Shown here: positions 25,701 to 36,753 of the stretch, in pieces
Layout of the letters: the number at the start of each line of letters is the position of its first letter
How positions within the stretch are numbered: position 1 is the first letter of the stretch
Assembly (NCBI RefSeq): GCF_047495875.1
Contig: NC_092471.1
Coordinates: forward strand, 10,065,001 to 10,129,000
From: Pithys albifrons albifrons
Lineage: Eukaryota; Chordata; Aves; Passeriformes; Thamnophilidae
Length of the DNA stretch: 64,000 nt
Reading direction: 5' to 3'
Notes under the pieces: model-generated
Told to the model about the DNA's origin: nothing
The model's database searches: none
The model's input: only the letters and a program-made list of their open reading frames with translations
Made by a program: the position numbers and the translations under genes

Positions 25701-27824
25701 TTTGTAAGCCCTTAATGTTTACATTTTTTATCTAGAATTAATAAGCATCCACCCCCTTAAAAATCTCATTAAAGTTTGTCTTTGGCAGGTTGCCTCCCAG
25801 AGTCTTGACAGCACTTTGGGTGCTGATGATCTGATCCGAGTGTCTTCTCATTCCCTCCTCCTCCTCCATCTGTTTGTATCCACCTCTTGTGTTACAAAAA
25901 TAAACTCTTTGGGGTAGGCACTGGGTTTAATCCCTTCCCTTGGTGCAGTGCTGTGTGGTGCTCAGCTTGTCTGCAGTGGGTTTAGCCTCTGCTGGTCACT
26001 GCTGCACGTCTCCTCTAAACAAGCAGGTTCCTTGTGCAGCTGCAGCTGCAGGGTGTGATAGTGCAGGTAATTGTCATACCTACCTGTGTACAACTGCACC
26101 TTGGAGCATCCATCCATAGCAATAACTCTGGCACCTTGCTTCAAATCAGAGGTTGAAGCAGAGGGAGTATTGAGAAGGAGAGCAAAGGGATGGAAGATCA
26201 GAGGCTCTGGAACTTGTAGTGAAAAATGAGGTCTGGTCCTTCATCTTCAGTATAATCTGCACTGCTGCCAAGTCACGAAGGGGGGAGTGACAGGAAGCTT
26301 GTGCACTGTAAATATGAAAATGGAGCTGTATTTTAAGAAATTCTAAGATACTTCCTAAAATGCTGCTCTTTGTCTTTTGATTTACTGTGATCTGAGGTGA
26401 TAGAAGGAACAAAGGAAGGAAACTGGAGGCTCAAGCAGCCTACACTGGCAAATGCTGTACTTATGTGCCTTTGAATATGTTAAAGTAAGGATTCATTAAA
26501 CAGAGCTTTAGGGGTTGCAACCATCACTTAAAAATGCCTCCTCTAAACAAACAAGAAATAGTATAGCCAAGTGCAAGTAAGATAAAATATAAATCAGTGG
26601 TTCTTTGGTAACTCTTTATTAAGGATCTGTCTGTAAGCAGTTTTACAGCAGACTGCATAGTCATGTATATTCAGTGGGCTTCAAGAAATTGGGGAGATTG
26701 TTGTTGTTTAGGAATATCAAAGAACTTTTGTAATTATTATATAGCTTTGGTGAACAAATCATTAATCATCTTAAAAATAACTGGGGGCAAATAACATAAT
26801 AAAGTGCCCCTGGGATGTGTTTGTGATCAGCCAGCAGTTATAAGTAAAAGGCAGAAATGGTGCTTCTAGATAGTTTTGTTTAAAACAGCAGGAATGAAGA
26901 AAGAATTATCAGGATGTGAAATGCACTAAATCCTGGCAAGAAAATTCCTTTTATCCTGAGTATGGCTACTGACTGTCAATAAGTGAGATTAATGCTACAG
27001 GAAACAAAGCAGAAATGTTAAATATAATGACATTTAAAGAAGAGCAATAACCAGTTTATTAAAGGGAAGTGATTTGAACTCTGTGAGGTTGGCAAATGGA
27101 GTTTCAGAAGCATTTTAAGATATTTTTGCCTCATCAAAATCATCATAGGAGTAAATTAAAATATATCCTGTAAATGAACTTTGGTGTCTCTTTGTATTAT
27201 CTCCTTTAAGAGATACATATGCTCCTAATTTTTAAAAGCAACTCAAAAGTCCTGATTGTGAGCCTGAAATTCTGTATCCACAAAAATTGCCGCTTTGACA
27301 CCTTTCTTGTGTGAATACACTGAAATAGATGCTGCTTTAGCAGTGCATATTCCATTAAGAATGAAACTGAGCTGGGTGTTCTGTCCCACAGCTTTCTCCC
27401 TCTCCCAAATTTAACTGCAGCTCTGACAATGCTCAGTGCTGCTGCTCAGAGCCCAGTCCAAAGCCAGGCTGAGAGTGGGGCTGTGCTGGCTGACAGTGAG
27501 AGTGTGTAACACTTCAGTTCAGCCACAGTTGGGGTCAGTGGTGTGCCTTTCAATGTGAGTGTGACTCCCCTCCAGTGAATTAAATTCTTACACGGTCTGC
27601 AGAAATTAGGTTTAGGACTTCTAAGGCCTTGGGAACCCTAACCAAAATTGCCTCATGGTCCACAGATATTGGCAAAGACAAAAAGGCCCAACTCCCCTCT
27701 TAGTGAGGGACATGGAAGGAATTTCACCTCAAAGAGCTTGATTTTGCAGAGATGTTGATTAGAGGTTATGGAGGGTGATCTCTGTAGTTCAGGGAGCTCC
27801 AATAGTTAAATGCATCCTACTTCA
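22766..27824. other. Unique non-coding DNA, possibly including conserved segments
   Basis: No gene is supported. Homopolymer A11 at 25206-25216. The stretches about 24950-25110 and 26690-26840 are AT-rich, full of homeodomain-type atta/taat words and free of low complexity, which resembles many vertebrate conserved non-coding elements. Without an alignment this is only an impression. Confidence 0.45.
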
Positions 27825-27870
27825 TAAATTTCTATGGAATCCCAAGGATGGAAGGGCCCATCTGTGCAGA
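27825..27870 (-). mobile_element. Possible CR1 3'-end fragment
   Basis: The plus strand reads ttctatggaatcccaaggat followed by ggaagggccc. This resembles the reverse complement of a CR1 3' UTR end (catagaatcacagg-ttggaagggacc type). It is short and diverged, so it may be chance. Confidence 0.3.
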
Positions 27871-30800
27871 GGAGGTGACTGGAGAGGGACCTTTGGTCTA
27901 TGACTGGGCTTGTGAATTGGAAGACTCTAATGAATCTCATTTGGAACAGTGTCATTTGCCACAGGCCTGCTCCTACCACCTACCCCTTCTTGCTTGAATG
28001 TTGCATTTAGGCCATTAATTACTTCCCTATTAAGGTGACCAGTTTCTGTCACCAGCCCAGCTGTGCATGTTAGTCTCTTTGATGTCTACCTGTTTCTTAC
28101 AATGAATTAATTCTGAAGCTTGTAATCCTTGTAATCATCTTACTTGTCCTTCTGTGTAACACAGACCATACAGCTTCCCTGAGAGGATTCAGTGATAAGA
28201 GAGAGGCATTTCTCTCTAATGTTCATTTAATTGGGTGTAATGAATAGTCTTTTATTCCACCAATATTTCAGAAGAAAGCCCACCCTAACCTATGATTAAC
28301 AGAGAGCAATAAACATGTATTGGAAAGTTAAAACTAATAGATTCAAATCGGCTTTTGAAGTAACTCATTTCTCTGGAAATTGCAAATCTTTAGACACAAA
28401 TCTTAGATAGATACGGGGCCTTTTTTCCTGCCTAATGCATGAGTGGTTCCTCTTAATATGAACAGGATGTGTTTAATGTAGAGCCCCTGCACAGCTGTGG
28501 GTATGTCTGTGAGCTGTGCAGGTGCCTCCTCAGGCAGTTTGGGGCACACTGGTGGGCATGGGAGCTGACTGCATAGAGTGCAGAATGAGGGTTGCCACTT
28601 AGGACTTTGTTGGGAATGACTTGCATCAAACGGTACAAAAGCTCTTAAGGAAATTTTGCTCCTGTAAGAGGCAAGAAGGTGTTCAGATGTGAAGGGGCCA
28701 AGGACCATTAATGCATAATGGAATGTGGACCTTGGACATACTCGTTTGGGAGCAGCTTTCGTGCTGATGTAGTAACTAGTCCTGTAAGGGGAAAATATTC
28801 ACAGGAGTAGACAACATATGCATTATGTTGTTTAGCTGCTACCTTTTTTCCTTGAATCTCTGCAACTCTAATAGAAATTATAATTAGCCACAACAAAAGC
28901 TAGAGTGAAGTTATTATTTCAGCCTAATACAGTATGGGAGAAGAGTTTACTTATCTCTGCTCTTTGGAGGCTCTGTGACCTGCTCCATGGAACCAGAGGC
29001 TTAACCATGTTCAGGGATTTGGTGGGACTGTATGCCCTTTCTTCAAGGCCCCTTTGTTAATTAAGAAACTAGAACTGCTTTGTGTCATGTTTTAGCCAAA
29101 GTCTAACAATATTGCTTACAGCATGTGGGTCTGCTTGTTGATCTTATCTACATAACTATAAGGTGAGAGGGGGAATGAACAGTGCTGGAGATTGCTGGGG
29201 GGCTTTTCATGGAGGCAGACTCTCTGTAGCCTTCCTGTTGCAATGGCTCATGAACTAGAATCAAATCCATCTATGTGACCTAAGCAACTGCATTCTTTAT
29301 TTTATAAAACTGGCATTCAGTAAACTTATGCAACCTTCATTCTTAGAAAAAAACTCCAAGAGTGATGTAGGAAGTGGCACATGACATTGGCTCCAAAGGT
29401 GTGGTATTGCTGTAGCATGTGGTAGATGAACAGAATTTTTCTGGTTCTGGTGTATAAGAAACACGGGCAGTGCTGTGCAGTCAGGGTGGTGCTTGGCTTC
29501 ATCCTGTGCTGTAGAGCCACTGGTCAAATGCAGAAGTCAATGTAGTGTTGTGGCTTTTTTGGTTCTTTGCTTTTAGATCCTTATTTTATGATTACCAGAA
29601 TTTGATGCTTCTCATGACATAGATGGGTTTTTGTTAATATTTGGAAGGTTACTTTATTGATTCAGCATTTACACATGTGAACATGAAGTTCACTGGCTTC
29701 TACTAATCAGCATTCTGTGTGCATATGGACTTCTGACTTTTTGCAGATAATAGAATATGTTTCTAATACTATTTGTACTGCTGCGTTCATATTGACTCAA
29801 ATGCCTCTTCTTACCAATTCGAGTACAACACTTTGTGAATTTAGAGGAAGAAATGTTTCACTGAAGAGATTATCAAAAACTGAGAGGAAAAAGTAGTTTT
29901 CCAGGTGACTTGATCCTGCTAAGTATGTCACAAAAAATATCAGAGAGCTCCTAAGCAAATGGATGAAGGTTCTGCATGATGTAGCCTAAATAAAGTCTGG
30001 ACTGATGTTGTGTTGAGTATGAAGCCATCTGTAGTGAGTGAAAATACAACAAATGGGAGAATACTCTTAGTAGGGATGAGAGATTGTTTTGTTGTGACAT
30101 GGTACTATATAAGATGGGTAAAAAGCAGTGGCTGATTTCTGGCTTGCCCTGTCGGTAGGTACATGCTGTACAACTGCAGCAAGGTAGGGATTTTAGGATA
30201 AACTGGGCTGGGCTCTGGTCTATGGCAGTGGGATTTCCCACATCTGTGTGCACTGAGGGCTGAAGCTCTGGTGGACTTGCCCAGCCTGGTACAATGCACA
30301 TGCACAATTGTGCTCACACTTCAGGCTCTTGATGCATTTTAGGCAAGGAATTCCTGGTAGTTGGGGAGGAGTGTGGAGAGGGAGAGAAGCTGAATAAAGT
30401 TCAGACAGAACTTTATATCCTGCTACTACACCAGATTTGGGCTTGTATAATACAGCACCGATTAAAGAATTTAAATTTATTGCTGGTGGAGTAATTCGAC
30501 AGAATATCCCAAACTATGGCTGTCTGCATTATGTTGGTCTGATTTTGGTAAGTCCTGTATAATATCTCTCTCTTTCATGTTACAGCCATAAATTAAGGTT
30601 TGCAATAAAATGTCACGTAGTCTTTCAGAGGAATGAGTGTTTCTTAGCAATAAGAGAATACAGAACTGCTTTTCCTTATTTGGTGAAATGTCATATGAAT
30701 GGGCTTCCCTTTAACATTTCACTCCAAAGCAAGATGGCTCCGTGTTTTCTTGGTTGTTTTTTTAGAAATGCAGAGTAATAATGTTTACAAACTGGGCTAT

Positions 30801-31780
30801 TGTAGGTTTTAAAATACAAGAAAATAGTATATAATGTAAAAGTTACTCAAAATTCACTTTAAAGTGTTATGTTCAAATTGGGTACACCTCTTTTGTTCTG
30901 GAGGAGAACTTTGGGAAATCTCTGGTCGTCTCAGTGCTTGAAGGATTACTTTTCAGTATTCTGTGTTGGGAGATTAGTTGGTGAACACGCAATTTTCCAT
31001 AATCATAAGAGACAAGAGTTTTGAATAGTGGCCTCAGACTCCCCTGGGTCACTCACAGCTTAAATTAACTTCTGTTGGTGTGATGGCTGGGTTTTCTTTA
31101 ATCTTCTCTTCAAAATGGTTAGGAACCATAAGGCTAGCTAGCAGGAATTTTCTCTTGTCTATTGAATCTCACTTACAAGGATTAATGAAGAGGAAACGGG
31201 AGCTTTTGTTGTAGGAACTGAGTGAATCTTATGGCCTTTATAGGAAACTATTTGTTGATTTAGTAGAAATTGTGTTTCACTAGCAGGGTAATTCATCAGT
31301 ATCAGACACCAGCAGTACTGTATGTGCTGAAATCAATTTTGTGTGAGGTACAGAGCATGCTGGAAATCTTACACTTTAAAATATTTTTCTGAGTATGACA
31401 GGGAAGAATCAAGTGATTACCCTAAACTTAAGAAAACAAACATGCTAAGACACATCAGGCTTTATCAATCAAAGCTATTTAATGAAAAGAAACTTATGCA
31501 TTGGCCATTTCTATTCATGTTGGGAAAAATACTTCCATTTTCTGAAAAAATGCTTGGAGAAATTTTTATCATGTTGGGCTTCTCTGAGAGTAAGGTTGTA
31601 GATGAAAAATGTCGGGAGCACCAGTAACTGGAAACAGTTTATGTGCTGGTAGATGATGTATGAGGACACCAGGCCATGCTGGTCAGCACAGGCCTGGCCT
31701 GGCTGGTGCTGAGGTATGAAAGGGTATCATTCTGTGCTGCTTTTCCCCTCCATGCCTCTGCACAGGCTGTGGGGAGGGTG
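27871..31780. other. Mostly unique non-coding DNA
   Basis: Apart from the possible CR1 scrap near 29.85 kb, nothing is recognised. One exon-like segment (30435-30547, plus strand) has an upstream AG, an open frame and a consensus gtaagt donor. It is discussed as a finding and is not called as a gene. Confidence 0.5.
29846..29905 (+). mobile_element. Possible CR1 fragment
   Basis: The segment gaggaagaaatgtttcactg followed by aagagattatcaaaaactg parallels the ORF-end region of CR1, including the same atcaaaaactg word present in the better preserved copy at about 19613. Only about 60 bp are alignable by eye. Confidence 0.3.
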
Positions 31781-32267
31781 TCCCTGCGGCCACCGATAGC
31801 TGGGCAGGTGGGAGGGCGTCCCTGCGGCCACCGATAGCTGGGCAGGTGGGAGGGCGTCCCTGCGGCCACCGATAGCTGGGCAGGTGGGAGGGTGTCCCTG
31901 CGGCCACCGATAGCTGGGCAGGTGGGAGGGTGTCCCTGCGGCCACCGATAGCTGGGCAGGTGGGAGGGCGTCCCTGCGGCCACCGATAGCTGGGCAGGTG
32001 GGAGGGCGTCCCTGCGGCCACCGATAGCTGGGCAGGTGGGAGGGCGTCCCTGCGGCCACCGATAGCTGGGCAGGTGGGAGGGCGTCCCTGCGGCCACCGA
32101 TAGCTGGGCAGGTGGGAGGGCGTCCCTGCGGCCACCGATAGCTGGGCAGGTGGGAGGGCGTCCCTGCGGCCACCGATAGCTGGGCAGGTGGGAGGGCGTC
32201 CCTGCGGCCACCGATAGCTGGGCAGGTGGGAGGGCGTCCCTGCGGCCACTGACAGCTGGGCAGGTGG
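31781..32267. repeat. Minisatellite A: 38-bp unit, about 13 copies
   Basis: Units begin with tccctgcggccaccgatagc at 31781 and every 38 bp thereafter through 32237. Twelve are full length and the thirteenth is partial and diverged (cactgacagc instead of caccgatagc). The copies are almost identical; the main variant is gggtg versus gggcg just before the unit start. The second half of each unit contains gggcaggtgggaggg, close to the classical hypervariable minisatellite core GGGCAGGAXG. Because 38 is not divisible by 3 and no stop occurs on the minus strand over three units, all three minus frames stay open (frames of 194 to 268 codons repeating a 38-residue peptide). That is an artefact, not a gene. 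High identity implies recent expansion or ongoing homogenisation, and copy number is likely polymorphic. Confidence 0.97.
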
Positions 32268-33602
32268 TGCTGGGTGTGCCACAAAGGGGCATAAAATATG
32301 AACCAGGACACAAATGTTGGGGGTGGATGATGAGGGGTGGGAGGCTGCGATTATATCCAGTAGAGAAGAAAACTTTGCCTCCTGATGATATCTGGGTACC
32401 TGAAAGCTCTCGTGAAGCTTGGCATCACTGTGAATGAGAAGGGGGTTATGGATGAGGGTATGACTAGCTTTGTCCCATTTAGTTTTCATTTTCTAAAAAA
32501 GAAATCCAGTTTCTGAAATATTTTCCCCTCAGAACTTGCAGAACATGTATGTTCAGAGGAAAATTAAGATCTATTAGTGAAAAAGAATTTCATTCCATGC
32601 TAAATCATGCCTGCATATACACATTCACCCTGTTTTATAATGGGTCAAGCTGAGCTATTCACAGGAAGAACAGCTTAAAGCTCAAAGCCTGGGTCATAAA
32701 AATTAGCCACAGTTGGAAGTTTTAGTTTAATAAGGACAAACTAGTGTTTGTGCTAACAAAAAAGCATTGATTAAGCTCTTTGCAACATATTGTTGGATTC
32801 CTCATATTTAGATTCTTGCTAAAGGTTCATTGAGGCACATCAGCTTTCCATTAACCACACAGCCATTCCTGCCTTGAGTTTCTGCAGACAGCGATTTTGC
32901 AGTGAATGCACTTCAGAGCGTATCAAAAATCTGATGTTAGTCACGCTTATGACAGTATTAGAGAACCTTTATTAGTGCTGTCATTTCTAGAGCAAACCCA
33001 TGTAACAGGGAGCATCGTGTCCTGGTGCTGCTCTGTGACTCACTGAGGCAATTGCAAAGCACTGCATGAAGCCTGTGCCAGCCTGGCTTGTACCAAACTT
33101 TTGGGGTAACCTGTGAAACCGCAATTAGGATCATTTCATTTTCAAGAAAGAAATTGTGTGTGCATGTTTGAGTATTGCACATTAGGAGGTTGATTAGTCC
33201 TTGCTTCTTTATTTGAAACTGAATACACAACTGACATCGCTACCCATAAACACTGTACTGCTCTGAAAGCTCCAGCTTGAGGGAGGGATGAATTGCAGTC
33301 TTGTGATGTTCCTGGTGATTAGAACGTATTGATGAACACAAATGATTGTTCTGGGTTAATTCTAAGATTTGTCTTCCATACTTTTTTTTTTTCCCTTATA
33401 GACGTCAATTTAACCCCATTGTGTCTGTCAGAGGGACCGCATAAATTTGTGTTCAGGAAATATCTCCTGGTTTTATAGCTGCTTACAAAACCCAACCTTT
33501 ATGTAATAGCCCCCACTAAACTGAGTTTCAGTATTTTCTTGTTGTGGTCATTGGTGTGGTGTGGAATACACTGAAGGAGCCCTGGGAAACCACAGGGTCC
33601 AT
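32268..33602. other. Unique spacer between the two minisatellites
   Basis: AT-rich ordinary sequence with a T11 run at 33382-33392. No gene, transposon or degenerate copies of either array were seen in it, so the two arrays are separate events and not one interrupted array. Confidence 0.6.
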
Positions 33603-35200
33603 CTGTGCTGCAGCCCAGACGTCGTGAGCTGTGGGGGCTGCGGCCCAGACCATGTGAGCCATGGGTGCTGCAGCCCAAACGTTGTGAGCTGTGGGTGCTG
33701 CAGCCCGGACGTTGAGCTGTGGGTGCCGCGGCCCGGACGTTGAGCTGTGGGTGCCGCGGCCCGGACGTTGAGCTGTGGGTGCCGCGGCCCGGACGTTGAG
33801 CTGTGGGTGCCGCGGCCCGGACGTTGAGCTGTGGGTGCCGCGGCCCGGACGTTGAGCTGTGGGTGCCGCGGCCCGGACGTTGAGCTGTGGGTGCCGCGGC
33901 CCGGACGTTGAGCTGTGGGTGCCGCGGCCCGGACGTTGAGCTGTGGGTGCCGCGGCCCGGACGTTGAGCTGTGGGTGCCGCGGCCCGGACGTTGAGCTGT
34001 GGGTGCCGCGGCCCGGACGTTGAGCTGTGGGTGCCGCGGCCCGGACGTTGAGCTGTGGGTGCCGCGGCCCGGACGTTGAGCTGTGGGTGCCGCGGCCCGG
34101 ACGTTGAGCTGTGGGTGCCGCGGCCCGGACGTTGAGCTGTGGGTGCCGCGGCCCGGACGTTGAGCTGTGGGTGCCGCGGCCCGGACGTTGAGCTGTGGGT
34201 GCCGCGGCCCGGACGTTGTGAACTGTGGGTGCCGCGGCCCGGACGTTGAGCTGTGGGTGCCGCGGCCCGGACGTTGAGCTGTGGGGGCTGCGGCCCGGAC
34301 GTTGAGCTGTGGGGGCTGCGGCCCGGACGTTGAGCTGTGGGGGCTGCGGCCCGGACGTTGTGAACTGTGGGGGCTGCAGCCCGTACGTTGAGCTGTGGGT
34401 GCTGCGGCCCGTACGTTGAGCTGTGGGTGCTGCGGCCCGTACGTTGAGCTGTGGGTGCTGCGGCCCGTACGTTGAGCTGTGGGTGCTGCAGCCCGTACGT
34501 TGAGCTGTGGGTGCTGCAGCCCGTACGTTGAGCTGTGGGTGCTGCAGCCCGTACGTTGAGCTGTGGGTGCTGCAGCCCGTACGTTGAGCTGTGGGGGCCG
34601 CAGCCCGGACGTTGTGAACTGTGGGGGCCGCAGCCCGTACGTTGAGCTGTGGGTGCTGCAGCCCGGACGTTGTGAACTGTGGGGGCCGCGGCCCGGACGT
34701 TGTGAACTGTGGGGGCCGCGGCCCGGACGTTGTGAACTGTGGGGGCCGCGGCCCGGACGTTGTGAACTGTGGGGGCCGCGGCCCGGACGTTGTGAACTGT
34801 GGGGGCCGCGGCCCGGACGTTGTGAACTGTGGGGGCCGCGGCCCGGACGTTGTGAACTGTGGGGGCCGCGGCCCGGACGTTGTGAACTGTGGGGGCCGCG
34901 GCCCGGACGTTGTGAACTGTGGGGGCCGCGGCCCGGACGTTGTGAACTGTGGGTGCTGCGGCCCGGACGTTGTGAACCGTGGGTGCCGCGGCCCGGACGT
35001 TGTGAACCGTGGGGGCCGCGGCCCGGACGTTGTGAACCGTGGGGGCCGCGGCCCGGACGTTGTGAACCGTGGGGGCCGCGGCCCGGACGTTGTGAACCGT
35101 GGGGGCCGCGGCCCGGACGTTGTGAACCGTGGGGGCCGCGGCCCGGACGTTGTGAACTGTGGGTGCTGCAGCCCGGACGTTGTGAACTGTGGGTGCTGCT
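33603..35200. repeat. Minisatellite B: mixed 28/30-bp units, about 55 copies, CpG-rich
   Basis: By eye the array divides into 31 units of 28 bp and 24 of 30 bp, which exactly fill 33603-35190, plus a partial unit. The 28-bp type is gggtgccgcggcccggacgt plus tgagctgt; the 30-bp type ends tgtgaactgt. Seventeen consecutive 28-bp units occupy 33721-34196. A mixed stretch follows to 34680, including nine units with cccgtacg in place of cccggacg. Seventeen consecutive 30-bp units end the array (34681-35190). Typical units carry four CpGs and a palindromic ccgcgg core. Long frames on both strands (up to 562 codons on the minus strand, with ten-residue arginine/glycine/proline-rich repeats) follow from the unit lengths and absence of stops. 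They have no non-repetitive domain and are not called as genes. Confidence 0.97.
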
Positions 35201-35852
35201 GCTTTCCCAGCAGAGAGGGCCAGCAGCCAGAGTCACTGTGCTGCCAGGAGCTGCAGTGAGAAAAACTAAAATGAACTGAGGAGATCTTTACAGTATGCCA
35301 CAGTTTATTGCTTATTTATTGTCCAAATCTTTAAAGATGGGCTAATGGAGAAGGGGAACTAATCCTGTGGGTGTTGAATCTCTTCTGATAGCAAGAAACA
35401 TAACCATAAAATTGCAGCAAAGCAGGACAGCCTCTGATAATTTTCCTTGGAGTAAGCTTTCTTCCCCCCTGCTGTGCAAAACAACTAGAAAATTTCCATT
35501 ATAGCCATGCTTCTCACCCAAGTTAATCGCTTTGTGTCAGGGACTGGCTTGCCTGAGTAGCCTTCCTCAGAAGGCAGAAAGAGAATGAAAATTTTGCATG
35601 CTTTAAACTCCATCTTTGACTTATGTTTTATAGTTCCTGCCCTTTGTCATGTCAATAGGAGATAAAGGAGATCAAGATGGAAATGTCATATGAAGAAAAT
35701 GAAATAAGTGAACACACTACTGGATATGGCCCAGGAGATTTAAATTGATATTACATATATAATTTTATGTTTATTCTTTTTGCTTACCAGCCGATGGATC
35801 CACTTCTAAATACCACAGTTTCAGAACAGAGAGGAATTATGTGATAATATTT
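35201..35852. other. Unique non-coding DNA
   Basis: AT-rich flank between minisatellite B and the CR1 insertion. No gene, promoter-like CpG cluster or repeat recognised. Confidence 0.55.
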
Positions 35853-35864
35853 TTAATATCATAT
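35853..35864. repeat. Putative target-site duplication, left copy
   Basis: ttaatatcatat immediately precedes the start of the CR1-like sequence and matches ttaatatcacat at 36283-36294 in 11 of 12 positions. Confidence 0.5.
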
Positions 35865-36282
35865 CTATCAGAGGACTGGAGAACCTGTCCTATGAGGACA
35901 GGTTGGGAGAGCTGGAATTGTTCAGCCTGGAGAAGAGAAGGCTCTAGGGAGACCCTAGGGCACCTTCTGCTACCTAAAGCAGCTACTAGAAATCTGGAGA
36001 GAGATTTTTGACAGGGACACATAGTGATAGGATGAGTGGTAATGTCTGTAAGATAACTAGATTAGATTAGAGGAAGAAATTCTTTCCTGTGAGCTGGTGA
36101 GGTGCTGCCACAGGTTGCCAAAAGAAGCCCCATCCCTGTAAGTGTTCAAGGCCCGATTGGATGGGGCCTTGGGCAACCTGGTCTAGTGGAAGGTGTCCCT
36201 GCCCATGGCAGGGGAATTTGGGACTAGATGTTCTTCAAGGTCCTTTTCAACCCAAACAATTCTGTGTTTCTATGACTCATTC
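35865..36282 (+). mobile_element. CR1 LINE, 5'-truncated, with 3' end
   Basis: The sequence follows the CR1 3' region throughout. It opens with the ggactggagaacctgtccta and caggttgggagagctgg segment, continues with ttcagcctggagaagagaag and the ggaagaaattctttcc segment, then the ctggtctagtggaaggtgtc and cctgcccatggcagggg 3' UTR block, and ends ttcaacccaaacaattctgt followed by gtttctatgac. The reading frame is interrupted, so the copy is dead. About 418 bp of the full element remain. It sits 0.66 kb downstream of minisatellite B and is flanked by a possible 12-bp duplication, unusual for CR1. Confidence 0.93.
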
Positions 36283-36294
36283 TTAATATCACAT
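36283..36294. repeat. Putative target-site duplication, right copy
   Basis: ttaatatcacat follows the CR1 tail and differs from the left copy at one position. The AT-rich composition means chance is possible. Confidence 0.5.
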
Positions 36295-36753
36295 GAATGT
36301 TGTTCCAGATCTAAATATTTCTTCCTCTGGTTTATTATAAGGATTCCTGAAATCCCTTAATCTGCAGTTGGTAATCTCTCCCAAACACATTGCTTCTTTC
36401 TGCTATTAAAGACGAGAATTTGTATCCAGGAAGAAATACTTAGGGGATTGGTTTTCTGAGGTTCATCCTTCCAAAACTGGAAAGGATTGGACATTCACAG
36501 TCCAAAACAAAGGCTATAACCAGAGGGAGGAACTGACAATAGGAGGAGAAACTGCTGGCACCTCTTGTTTTAAAAAGTGTTTGTAGTCTAGCCATATGCT
36601 TGTTACTCTCTTCCCAACTTTTTTCCCTTTAAATGTTTTCAGTTTGTAAGAGAACTGGCTTATGTTGTGGTTGCTGGAGGAGTAAGTGAACAGAAGGGTA
36701 GAGAAAGCTTTGAGCAAAGGCTTTGGGGCAGCTGGGCCACTGCAGAGGCTGAC
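36295..36753. other. Unique non-coding DNA
   Basis: Short interval between the CR1 copy and the putative LTR; nothing recognised. Confidence 0.55.

Noticed and set aside
31639..32489. Minus-strand frames of 194, 224 and 268 codons
   Set aside because: Three overlapping frames encode the same cyclic 38-residue repeat of minisatellite A, which shows a tandem-repeat artefact.
31781..35200. CRISPR-like array interpretation
   Set aside because: Repeats are contiguous with no unique spacers, and the genome is a vertebrate; these are minisatellites.
33548..35236. 562-codon minus-strand frame, and 212- and 238-codon plus-strand frames (34563-35279)
   Set aside because: They are translations of minisatellite B. 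Unit lengths and lack of stops keep frames open on both strands; there is no non-repetitive domain.
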